This document shows, in pieces, positions 1 through 10,765 of a DNA stretch of 64,000 bases; positions within the stretch are counted from its first letter, which is position 1; each line of letters starts with the position of its first letter. Source of the stretch: Tolypeutes matacus (taxonomy: Eukaryota > Chordata > Mammalia > Cingulata > Chlamyphoridae). Where the stretch lies: NCBI GenBank assembly GCA_026826555.1, contig JAKSZT010021121.1, positions 318,470 through 382,469 of the forward strand, written 5' to 3'. Below the pieces are notes generated by a model. That model did not search any database. It was not told where the DNA came from and was given only the letters and a program-made list of their open reading frames with translations. A program made the position numbers and the translations under genes.

Positions 1-1516
1 CCACCTTCCAATAGAGGAATGTCAGAGAATTTGTGAGTATGTGTTAAAACTGCCATACAAGTGAGGCATAAGAGCTCAAGGCCCTATTTGGGGTTATTCC
101 AGGAAATGTTTGACCCCCACCATAGTTGGAGGTCCCATATGTAGCCTGCACATGCTCTCTGAGGCTGCAGCAGCTGTTGTTCACAGCCTTCCAGAGGTTT
201 CCACAGTATTGGGCCAGGGGAAAGGTGCGAGGCCGGGGTCTGTGGATCCTGGGTAAGTCCTACCCCTCTCTGGGTCTCTGGGGTGGCCACCTCTTCCCTT
301 CTGCCCCCGGATTATCCTAAGAATCCAGGAAGATGGCGTCTCCCTTTGCAGACAGAGGGAGAGTGGTGACAGGGAGAGCTGTCCGCGTGGACCCAGCCTG
401 ATGTTTATACAAGAGCAGTCAGACCACTCTAGATCCCTCCCAGAGCAGTGAAGATATTCCCAGGTTATTTACAGACTGGAACGTGAAAAGGGAGGGGGCT
501 GAAGGGTGCCTTCCCAGGGGTCTTGCCATCCATCCTGCCTCTTGTCTGGTTGAGCTGTCCCCACAACTTAAGACCAGGACTTCTTAGAGGAGCCCTCATA
601 TATTTTGACTCTCTCTAGATGGATCTTACATTTATTTGTGAGATTGTCTCTAGTCTGTGCCCCCTGATTTGTGAGTTGATGAGGCAGAGGCCACACTTGG
701 GTTTGCTCCTCTTGTCCCAGGCTGCGAGGCCTCATGGGGGTCCCTGCTGCTCTTGCCCATACTGGGGCACCACGTCCTGTCTGCCTTTTCCCCCTGGGGT
801 CCTCCCCTGTGACCCTTACCGAGGGCTGGGCCCAGCCTCACTGTTGGGTAAGGGGGCAGCCCTGTTCTTCCTCCTTCTTCTCCATAAATTCTTTTCTCAT
901 CTTTCCTGCAGACCACCCCAAAACTGCCACAACTGTCGTGGGAAACAAAACCACCAGGTCTGGGAAGCTGCTTCTGTTTCCATCTGCCACATCCCTCCTC
1001 TGAAGCAATGAAGCCCAGAGCAGCTGCCTGCTGGGATTCATTCATTCATTCAACAAATACTTATTAATGATCTGCTATGCGACACGCATAGGGCCTGGCA
1101 TGCCTTCCTGAACAAAAGAGCAGAAGTCCTTGTTCTTGTCAAGCTTTCATTTGAGTGGAAACAAAGGGATAATAAATAATAAGTAAAATAAACAGTACTA
1201 TGAACTTCACGGTACTGTGCATGCTTAAATTACTATTAAATAGTTTGCTACAAGAACTAAGGAAAAATATAGAGCAGAGTAAGAGGGATGAGGGGTGCCA
1301 GGGATGGCAGTTTTAAATAGGGTGGCCGGGTAGGCCTCACCAAGAAAGTAACAGTTGGGAAAGAAAGGGGGGGAAAAGGCATGGAGAAAAACATAAATTG
1401 AAAACCCTTTGGTGGTTCTTCTTTGTCCCAGAATAAAGTCCTGCCTTTAAACATGGCCTCCTGGTCATGTGTGGCCTGGCTCCTGCTCTCTCCAGCTTCA
1501 CCAGCACGGAGTCCAG

Positions 1517-1549
<33 letters not shown>

Positions 1550-2829
1550 GGACATGCACATACACACATCTCCACTGTCTGGCCAGCCTGGAATGTGCAC
1601 ACTCTTCTGCCCCATGCCGAGCAGATACATCATGCTACACAGAGCACAGATATGGTGTGAGGTGCCATGTAGGAGAACAGGGTGGTGAGCCACATGGAGT
1701 TACATGGAAAACATGCAAAAGTCTAAAAGTCCACTGTCAAGCTCACTTGTAGCTGCAGATGGTCAGCATGGGAAGGGCAGTTAGGGGTCATCCATCCCAG
1801 CCCTCACTGTGGGGCCAGGGAGGAGAGGCAGTGTCTCTGGGGTCACCTAGCCTCCCCTGCACACCAAGGCCAAATACTGTGCAGGAATAGCATTTGTGCC
1901 CATGGTCTTTTTGTAAGCACTCAAGTTCCTCTATCCAAGCTCAGGAGAACTGACCAGTCGGATTTCCCCTTGAGCAACAGATCACAGGATGAGCTGGGCC
2001 CTCCCTGGTCTCTGGGATGAAGTCTGTCTCTCCCGACTGGGGAGTCTGTCCAGGAAGCTCTGTGTGTGCCAGAAGGACAAGGACAGAATCTCTGCCTCAA
2101 CTTGGGAGGGTTGTCCCTGGGCTATAAAAACACAGGATCTGCAAAAGCCTTGGGCCAAGCCTTGGCCAGGTATGGAGCTGGGATACCCTGATCTATGCCC
2201 AGTTCTCTGCTGGAGGGGATTTGGGGGGGTGGAGTTTATGTGGCTCAGCAAGAAAGGGGCACTTTAGGACTCTAAGGCCAAATGTGGTAACACTTGAGGA
2301 AGTCAGAAACCAAGATGAAGGTCATCAGATGGTGGCAAAGCCAACAAAAACAGCCAAATGAATAAGGCTGTGTTGTAGATCCTTCGATTAGGGGGGCAGA
2401 GGAACCAGCTTAGGCCAAGGTCAAATCTTCTTACTCCTGCCTCCCAGGGGGCACCTGAAGAAGTGAAAAGGTACACCTAACTCACCAAATCCTTCCCCAG
2501 CTCTCCAGTCCCCATCAATGCCCCCACGGCCTGGCACGTTCGTGGTTTTTCCCCTCCCTCACCCCACCGTGGGCAGCCCTCTCTCTCTGACCTCCTCACA
2601 GGGCCCCCTTCCAATGTTCTTTCCCTGAGCCAGCCCCAATCCCTGACTAGCTGCCACCACTCCCCCCCTAGCTTCCTGATTGAGGTTCTTAGAAGACGCA
2701 AGACCTTAAACAAATTGCTTGAGCTTTTGCAATCTGCTTCCTCCCACAGGATGGAAACTGTTGCTGCTAATGATAAAAACAGCTCCCAACCATTGAACAA
2801 ATCCCCCCTGCAGGTTCTACACTGAGAAC
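1..2829. other. Intergenic sequence upstream of SLC31A2
   Basis: No exon with conserved coding character is visible; the open frames are short and lack recognisable domains. About 1038-1370 resembles an old L2-type repeat in reverse orientation: it opens with the tandem TTCA run and a 'caacaaatacttatt' phrase typical of an inverted L2 3' end. A CA microsatellite lies at 1517-1543. The rest looks like unique, moderately GC-rich mammalian intergenic DNA. Confidence 0.6.
1517..1543. repeat. (CA)n microsatellite
   Basis: About 13 perfect CA units, followed by interrupted CA/CT units to about 1566. It creates low-complexity open frames on both strands that are not genes. Confidence 0.95.
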
Positions 2830-2923
2830 TTAACAGCATTTACAGTTCTCCCATGGCCTAGAAACTAATATTATTTCCATTCCACTGACAAGGAAGCTGA
2901 GGCTCAGAAATGTGAAGCTATTT
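2830..2923. repeat. MIR SINE fragment, left part (split by L1)
   Basis: The phrase 'aaggaagctgaggctcagaaa' and its context match the MIR core. The element stops at 2923, where a full-length L1 begins, and resumes at 9913. The 15-bp sequence at 2909-2923 recurs exactly at 9898-9912, so it is the L1 target-site duplication. Confidence 0.75.
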
Positions 2924-4168
2924 TTTTTAAGTGGTGAATATTTTTCCCTTTATTAGAGAAGTTGTAGGTTTACAGAACAATCATGCATAAAATACAGGAT
3001 TCCCATACACCACCCCACCACCAACACCTTGCATTGGTGAGGAACAATTGATGATAGCACATTTTTATAATTGTACCATTAATTAAAGTCCATGGCTTAA
3101 CTTAGGGCTCACTATGTAGTGTAGTTCCATGGATTTTTAAAATTTTATTCTGTTACCATATATACAATCTAATATTTCCCCCTTTTAATCATATTCAGAT
3201 ACATATTTCAGTGCTGTTACTTGCATCCACCATGTTGTGCTACCATCGCCACCATCTATTACCAAAACATTTCCATCATTCCAAATAGGAACCCTGTACA
3301 TTTTAAGCCTTAACTTCCCACATCCTACCCCCACCCCCACCCCTGTCCCCCAGTAACCTACATTCTAGATTTTCTGACTCTAAGAGTTTGTTTATTCTAA
3401 TTGTTTCACATCAATGAGATCATACAATAGTTGTCCTTTTATGTCTCGCTTATTTTACTCAACATGATGTCTTCAGGGTTCATCCATGTTATTGCATGTA
3501 CCAGAACTTTGTTCCTTTATATGACTGAATAATATTCCGTCATATGTATATACCACGCTTTGTTTATTCACTTGATTGATGGACACTGGGTTGCTTCCAT
3601 CTGTTGGCGAATGTGAATAATGCCACTATGAACATAGGTGCTAGATATCTGTTTGATTCCCTGCTTTCGGTTCTTTTGGTTATATACCTAATGGTGTGGT
3701 TGCCAGGTCATATGGTAGTTCTATGCTTAGTTTCCTAAGGAACTGCCAAACTGTCTTTCACAGCAGCTCCACCATTTTACATTCCCACTAACAATGAATG
3801 GATGTTCTCATTTCTCCTCATCCTCTCCAACACTTGTTATTTTCTTTTGTTGTTGTTTTTAAATAGCCATTCTAATGGATGTGAAATGGTATCTCATTGT
3901 GGTTGTGAGTTGCATTTCCCTGATGGCTAATGATGTTGGCCATTTTTCATGTGCTTCGTGGCCATTTGTATATATTCTTTGGAGAGATGTCTGTTCAAGG
4001 CTTTTGCCCATTTTTTTAAATTTGGTTGTTTGTCTTTTTGTTGTTTAATTTGAAGGATTTCTTTATATATGCTGGATATTAATCCTTTATTGGATATGTG
4101 GTTTCTAAATACTTTCTTCTGTTGCATAGGTTGTCTTTACTTTCATGATGAAGTCTTTTGAGGAACAA

Positions 4169-4195
4169 TTTTTTTTTTTTTTTTTTTTTTTTTTT
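4169..4195. repeat. Homopolymer T tract inside L1 ORF2
   Basis: Twenty-seven consecutive T residues. Other L1 copies in this window (14306-16840, 43420-45414) have coding sequence of ordinary complexity at the equivalent place. The run is therefore a secondary expansion, or the tail of a very short insertion, in this copy. Confidence 0.85.
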
Positions 4196-6359
4196 GATGA
4201 GGTCCCATTTATCTTTTTTCTTTTTGTTGCTTGTGCTTTGGGTATAAAGTCTAAGAAACCATTGTCTAATATAAGGTCTTGAAGATGCTTCCCTACATTT
4301 TTTCCTAAGCATTTGATACTTCTATCTCTTATATTTAGGTCTTTGATCCATTTTTGAGTTAATTTTTTGTATATGGTGTGAGGTAGGGGTCCTCTTTTTT
4401 TCTTGAAATGGAGAATCAGTTTTCCCAACATCATTTGTTGAAGAGACTATTCTTTCCCAATTCAGTAGTCTTTGCCACTTTGTCAAAAATCAGTTGGCCA
4501 TAAGTGTGAGGGTTGATTTCTAAGTGCTCAATTCTACTCCATTGGTCTATATGTCTATCCTTGTGACAATGCTGTTTTCATTACTGTGGCTTTGTAAGAA
4601 GTTTTAAGATCAGGAAGTGTGAGCCCTCAAACTTCATTTGTCTTTTTCAAGATGGCTTCAGCTATTCAGGGCCCTTTACCCTTCCATATAAATTTGATGA
4701 TTGGCTTTCCCATTTCTGCAAAGAAGGTTGTCGGAATTTTTATTGGTATTACATTGATTCTATAAATTGCTATGGGTGGTATTGACATCTTAATGATATT
4801 TAGTCTTCCAATCCATGAACATGGAGTATCTTTCTATTTATTTAGGTTTTCTTTAATTTCTTTTAGCAATGTTTTGTAGTATTCTGTACAAGTCCCTTAC
4901 TCCTTGGTGAGATTTATTCCCAGATATTTGATTCTTCTAGTTGCTATTGTAAATGTAATTTTTTTCTTGATATCTTGTTCCTATTGTTCATTGTGTATAG
5001 AAACATGACTGATTTTGGGATGTTGATCTTGTACACTGCCACTTTGCTGAATTCATTTATTAGCTGTAGGAGCTTTGTTGTAGAATTTTCAGGATCATAT
5101 CATCTGCAAATAGGGAAAGTTTTTACTTCTTCCTTTCCAGTTTTGATGTCTTTTATTTCTTCTTCTTGCCTAATTTCTCTGGCAAGAACTTCCAGTACAA
5201 TGTTGTATAACAGTGGTGACAGTGGGCATCCCTGTCTTGTTCTTGATGTTAGAGGAAACACTTTCAGTCTTTCACTAGTAAGTAGGATGTTAGCTGTGGG
5301 CTTTTCATATACACCCTTAATCTATGCTGAGGAAGTTTTCTTCTATTCCTAGTGTTCTAAGTGTTTTATCAAGAAAGGGTGCTGGATTTTGTCAAATGCC
5401 TTTTGTGCATTAATTGAGATGGTCATGTGATTTTTTTTCCCTTCATTCTATTAATGTGGTGTATTGCATTAATTGATTTTCTTACATTGAACCAACCTTG
5501 CAAACCAGGGATAAATGCCACTTGTTCATAGTGAATAATTCTTTTAATGTGCTGTTGGATTTGGTTTGCTAGTATTTTGTTAAGGATTTTTGCATCCATA
5601 TTCATAAGAAATATTGGTATGTAGTTTTCTTTTCTTGTGGTATCTTTATCTGGCTTTGGTATGAGGGTGATGTTAGCCTCATAGAATAAGTTAGGGATTG
5701 TTCCCTCCTCTTCAATTTTTTGGAAGAGTTTGAGCACAATTGGAGTTAAGTCTTCTTGGAATGTTTGGTAGAATTCCCCTGTATAACCAATCTGGTCCTG
5801 GGCTTTTCTTTGTTAGGAGGATTTTGATTACTGGTTTAAACTCTTTACTAGTAATTGATTTGTTAAGATCTTCTATTTCTTCTTGAGACAATGTGGGTAG
5901 TTGTGTGTTTCTAAAACTTTGTCCATTTCATCTGAGTTATCTAATTTATTGGCATACAGCTGTTCATAGTATCCACTTATAGTCCTTTTTATTTCAGCAG
6001 GGTCGGTAGTAATGCCCCCCTTTTCATTTTGGATTTTCATTATTTGTATCCTCTATCTTTTTTACTTTGTTGGTTTAGCTAAAGGTTTGTCGATTTTCTT
6101 GATCTTTCCAAAGAACCAACTTTTGGTTTTGTTGATTCTCTCTATTGTTTTTTGCTTGTCTGTTTGTTTTCTATTTCATTTATCTGCACTCTAATCTTTG
6201 TTATTTCTTTCCTTCTTCTTGCTTTGGGTTTAGTTTGCTCTTCTTTTTCTAGTCTTGAGGTAAGGTCTGTGGTTTGAAGTCTTTCTTCTTTTTAAATGTA
6301 AACATTGAAAACTATAAATTTCCTTCTCAGCACTGCCTTCACTGCATCTCATAAGTTTT

Positions 6360-6758
6360 TTTTTTTTTTAAGATTTATTTATTTATTTCTCCACACACAT
6401 ATACCTCGTTGTTTTGTGCTCACTGTCTGCTTTCTGTGTTCTTCTGTGTCTGCTTGTCTTCTCTTTAGGCGGCACTGGGAACCAATCCTGGAAACTTCCA
6501 GAGTGGGAGAGAGGTGCTCAATCTCTTGTGCCACCTCAGCTCCCTGGTCTTATTGTCTCTCCTCTGTATATCTTTTTGTTGTGTCATCTTGCTGTGCCAG
6601 CTTTCTGCATGGGCCAGCACTCCTGCGTGGGCCAGCACTCTGCTTGGGCCAGCTCACAGCACGAGCCAGCTTGCCTTTCACCAGGAGGCCCCAGGAATTG
6701 AACCCTGGACTTCTATATGGTAGACGGGAGCCCAATCACTTGAGCCACATCTGTTTCC
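6360..6758 (-). mobile_element. DAS-type tRNA-derived SINE (long form) nested in L1
   Basis: On the minus strand the element begins with a tRNA-like head carrying a 'tggctcaa' A box and a 'ggttcaattcc' B box. It continues into a long non-tRNA body with repeated 'ctggccca' units and ends in an AAATA-rich, poly-A tail. A 12-bp duplication, ctcataagtttt, flanks it (6348-6359 and 6759-6770). It is younger than the L1 it interrupts. The tRNA head and tail type are those of xenarthran DAS SINEs. Confidence 0.88.
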
Positions 6759-9700
6759 CTCATAAGTTTTGATATGATATATTTTCATTTTCATTTGCCT
6801 CAATATATTTTCTCATTTCCCTTGTGATTTCCTCTTTAACCCACTAGTTGTTTAAGAGTATGTTGCTTAATTTCCACATATTTGTGAATATTCTTTTCTC
6901 CCTCTGTTATTGATGTCTAGCTTCCTTCCGTGGCCAGAGAATATACATTGCATGATTTCAATAATTTTTTAATTTATTGAGACTTGTTTTGTGACCCAAC
7001 GTATGGTCTCTCCTGGAGAATGATCCTTGTGCACGAGGGTAGAAGGTGTATTCTTCTTTTGTTGGGTGCAGTGTTCTATATACATCTCTTAGGTCTAGTT
7101 GGTTTAGTGTATCATTCAAGTCCTGTACATCCTTACTGATCTTGACTAGATGTTCTAACCATTAATGTAATACTATCAATTCTCCCTTCATATCTGTCAG
7201 TATTTGCTTCATATATTTTGGGGCTATGCTGATAGGTGCATATTTCTTTATAATTGTTATATCTTCCTGTTGGATTATCTCCTTTATCAGTACTCAATGA
7301 CCATCTTTGTCCCTTGTAACTATTTTTTACTTAAAGTGTTTTATCTGATATTAATATAGCCACCCCAGCTCTCTTTTGGTTACTACTTGCATGGTATATT
7401 TTTTTTCCATCCTTTCACCATCAACTTACTTGTACTTTTGAGTTTAAAGTGAGTGTCTTGAAGACAGCAAATATTTGGTCATGTTTTTTTAGCTATTCTG
7501 CCAATCTCTGCCTTTGGACTGGAGAGTTTAATCCATTTACATTTAAAGTCACTACTGATAATAAAGATCTTTCTTCTGCCATTTTGCTATTTAGCATTGT
7601 AAGTCTTATATCTTTTTTTATCCCTCACTCCCATTAAAGCCTATTTTTATATTTATATGTTTTCTTCTGTTGTATCATATTAAATGTCTTCTCTTTTCTA
7701 TCTGGATATATTTTTCATCTATTTTCCTTGTTGTTACCATAGGGTTAAAATTTAACATCCAAAATAGATAACAATTATATTTAGTATTATACCAACTTAA
7801 CTTCAATAGTATGTACATATATTTTTCCTAAACCTCTCTGTGTCCTATGATTTTTGTTTTTTGTTACCACTTATATCTTTGTACATTGTATGTCCAAAAA
7901 CCTAGATTTATCATTTCTTTTTATGCATTTGCATTTTAGCACCTGTAGGAAGTAAGAAATGGAATTAAATACCAAACAATACAATATAATAATAGTGGCA
8001 TTTATAATTACCCAAATGGTTACATTTACTGCAGGTCTTTATTCTTTATGCTGCTTTGAACCACTGTCTAATACCCTTTTGTTTTAGTCTGAAGTACTCC
8101 CTTTAGCATTGCTTGTAGGGCAGGTCTGGTGGTGACATACTCCCTCAGCTTTTGTTTATCTGAAAATGTCTTAATCTCGCCCTCATTTTTTGAAAGACAG
8201 TCTTGCCAGATATAAAATTCTTGGCTGGTAGTTGTTTTCCTTCAAGTATTTCAACCCACTGCCTTTTTGCCTCCATGGTTTATAATGAGAAATCAGCACT
8301 CAATCTTATTGGGACTCCTTTGTATGTAACATGTTGCTCCTCTCTTACAGCTTTCAGAACTCTCTTTTTGTCTTTTGCTTTTGCTAGTGTAATCAGTATA
8401 TGATAGGGTGTATTTTTCTGCATGTTTACCTTGTTTGATGTTCTCCCAGCTTCTTTGGATGTGCATATTCATATCTTTTGCTAAGCTTGGGAAGTTCTCT
8501 GTCATTATTTCTTTGACAATCTCTTCTGCCCCTTTCTCTCCTTCTTTTCCTTCTGGGACTCCCATAGCACATATATTGGTGTGTCTGATGTTGTCCCATA
8601 GCTGTCTTAGGCTATTTTTGCTTTTAATGTTTCTTTTTTCTTTCTGTTCCTCAGCCTGACTCCTTTCAAGTATCTTGTCTTCAAATTCACTGTTTCTTTC
8701 TTCTGCCAGCTCCAATCTGCTCTTTAAACCCTCCTACAAATTTTTCATTTCAGTTTTTGTGGTCTTTAACTCCAGCAGTTCTTTTGGTTCATTTAAAAAA
8801 TTTCTATCTCTTTACTTAGACTCTCATATTGTTCATTCATTGTTTTCTTGATATCCTGTGGTTATTTCTCTGTACTTTCCTTCATCTCCTTAAGCATTTT
8901 TAAGATCATTTTTTAAAAGGTGTTGTTCACTATGTCCACATTCTCATCTTCATTTGTGTTTTCTGTGTTTTTATCCTCTTCCTTTGGATGGGCCATCATT
9001 TCCTGTTTCTTTGTTTGTCTTGTACTTTTTTGTTGCATACTGTATATTTTAATATTTTAAAATGTTAACTCTGGGATTTACCCCCTGGGATGTCTGTTTC
9101 CTGGTTTTTTAACCAGCTAGTGATAAGACAGAGATTTTCCTGAGCTTCAGCCTTCCTATAGGGAAGTTCTGCCCAAGGCGAATGCACTGGGCAGGGTTTT
9201 CCCTGTCTTACCGGGCCTCTGTCTTGTCCTGGGCTTTAGCTGGTTAGTTGTATTAGAGTTCCCCTTTACAGGAGTTTGCTTGTGCCCTCTGTTTCCCAGG
9301 GAACAAACCTGCTTTTCCCCGGGTATTTGAAGCCAGCAGGACTTTGTCCCAGACTGTCCACTTCCATAGTTTTTGTATACTCCTTTCATTGTCTCATGTT
9401 GCTTTTTCCTGGATGGCAAATCCTGGGAGGAGGGCAAATGCAACCCTTCAGCTAACTTTCCCCCACAGCCCTGAGGAAGCCCTGTGTCTTTAAATCTCCA
9501 CAGCTTCTGCCCCTGTCTGGCAAGAGGTGAAACAATAACTGCCCTCAGAGCGATCTGAATTCACTAATCAAAAGCCTTGATCCGTAACTGGCCGTGCCCA
9601 TCCCTGTTCTTGAGGAAGAGGATTTTTATGTATCTTTCTGTTAGCAGGAGTTAGCCAGAGATTCTGTGATGGCTTGCCATGAGAGTGGGGATGGGCACAC

Positions 9701-9912
9701 CAAGAGAGACATTTACAGTTCCTTACTATAATTTATCAGCCTCTTCCTCCCACTTCTTCCTGGAGGCTGTACAGTGTTCTGGCCTCTGGAGTTTGAAAAT
9801 AGTGTTTCATACAGTTCCTGCCTGTTTAGTAGTTGTTTTGGCAGAAAGACTGCATCCTGGAACTCCCGACTCCACCATCGCCCTGGGAAGTCCAATCAAT
9901 GTGAAGCTATTT

Positions 9913-9990
9913 GCCTAAAGCCACATGGTCAATACTTGATGGCTCAGGATTTGAACTGGAGTGCAAACTCCAGTCCTAGCATCTCTGCTA
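9913..9990. repeat. MIR SINE fragment, right part
   Basis: Continues the MIR interrupted at 2923, with the typical 'gcctaaagccacatggtcaa' and 'ggatttgaactggag' phrases. Removing the L1 and one duplication copy restores a contiguous MIR. Confidence 0.75.
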
Positions 9991-10499
9991 ATACTTCCTT
10001 TGGTAAGATTTCTCTGAGGAGCCTCATAGGATGAGGGGCAAAAGGGTTACTAAACATGTTTAAAAATTAAAGGGCTGTTAAAAGTTCCTCACCCCCCCCA
10101 CCACCACCACCGAAGACACCACAACGAAAAGCCTCCGTCAAGGAAATGCACAGGCAACACACTGAAACAGAAATTCCAGTAAGAAAAAAAAAAGTTTAGG
10201 ATCATGGTAATCAAAGACTTACAAATTAAAATTACACTATATATTACTTTTTACTTTAAAAAGCTCAGATGAAAAGAATGCAATTAAGTTTTACTGGCAA
10301 AATTAAAAGTCTGAGTCATAATTTAATCTACTACTCATCGGTTGCGATTATGTCCACAGGACGGACTTTTCCATTTTCAACTCAACTTGTGTTACGCTTC
10401 ACATGATTTATCCCAACGAACACGTTTTACTGGGTAATAAACATATCCATAACAATTTCGAAGACAAAGTCAAACGTGAAACTGTAAAAGACCAAACAA
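9991..10499. other. Upstream flank of the SLC31A2 promoter
   Basis: AT-rich sequence between the MIR remnant and the CpG island, with a short CACCAC-rich stretch near 10090-10120. No gene and no recognised repeat seen. Confidence 0.5.
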
Positions 10500-10670
10500 T
10501 GACTCTGGAAACAACGAGCCCGCTCGCTCTCGCACCTGGGCTCCACGTGGGTTCGGACCCCCTGGGTGCGCCCGGGGCCGCCCGCGTGGGGCGCGCGAGG
10601 ACTACAATTCCCAGGCGCCCGCGCGTCGCCTGGCCCCGTCCACGTGGTCCGCGCGGCCCGGGTCGCGATC

Positions 10671-10691
10671 GCGGCGGCGGCGGCGGCGGCT
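10671..10691 (+). repeat. (GCG)n trinucleotide run in the SLC31A2 5' UTR/promoter
   Basis: Seven near-perfect GCG units about 70 bases upstream of the start codon. It probably lies in or just upstream of the 5' UTR. Confidence 0.85.
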
Positions 10692-10759
10692 GCGGGACAA
10701 CCCAGCCGAGGAGACTGAGCGAGCAGGCGCGGCCACCGCGCCCACCCAGCGCGCTCACC

Positions 10760-10765
10760 ATGGCG
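10760..10765 (+). CDS. SLC31A2: SLC31A2 coding exon 1 (two codons, Met-Ala)
   Basis: Only ATG GCG is coding before the donor gtgagt at 10766. The ATG sits in a good context (caccATGG). The next exon starts with its own in-frame ATG (residue 3), so the protein begins M-A-M-H-F as in other mammals. Confidence 0.93.

Larger units (their letters stand above)
2924..9897 (-). mobile_element. Full-length but inactivated L1 retrotransposon (antisense)
   Basis: A 6.97-kb insertion, including a 0.4-kb nested SINE, is flanked by a perfect 15-bp target-site duplication (2909-2923 and 9898-9912). Read on the minus strand it runs from a 5' UTR (about 9897-8900), through an ORF1-like coiled-coil/RNA-binding segment (ORF remnant 8715-8293), to ORF2 with reverse-transcriptase remnants (5737-5423, with recognisable LIPKPDKD and [10 protein letters not shown] segments) and a C-terminal remnant (4434-3927). 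It ends with a long 3' UTR and a short A tail at 2924-2930. Both ORFs are broken by stops and frameshifts, so it cannot move itself. A 27-base T run (A run on the L1 sense strand) at 4169-4195 interrupts ORF2. Confidence 0.93.

Noticed and set aside
1257..1660. Cys/Val/His-Thr-rich frames over the CA repeat
   Set aside because: They are translations of a dinucleotide microsatellite.
3927..8715. L1 ORF1/ORF2 pieces as host genes or an active element
   Set aside because: The reverse-transcriptase and ORF1 pieces are interrupted by many stops and a nested SINE; this is a dead L1.
10040..10500. Possible conserved enhancer or an upstream gene's 3' exon
   Set aside because: The sequence is unusual in base use but shows no splice-bounded coding frame, and conservation cannot be judged from one sequence.
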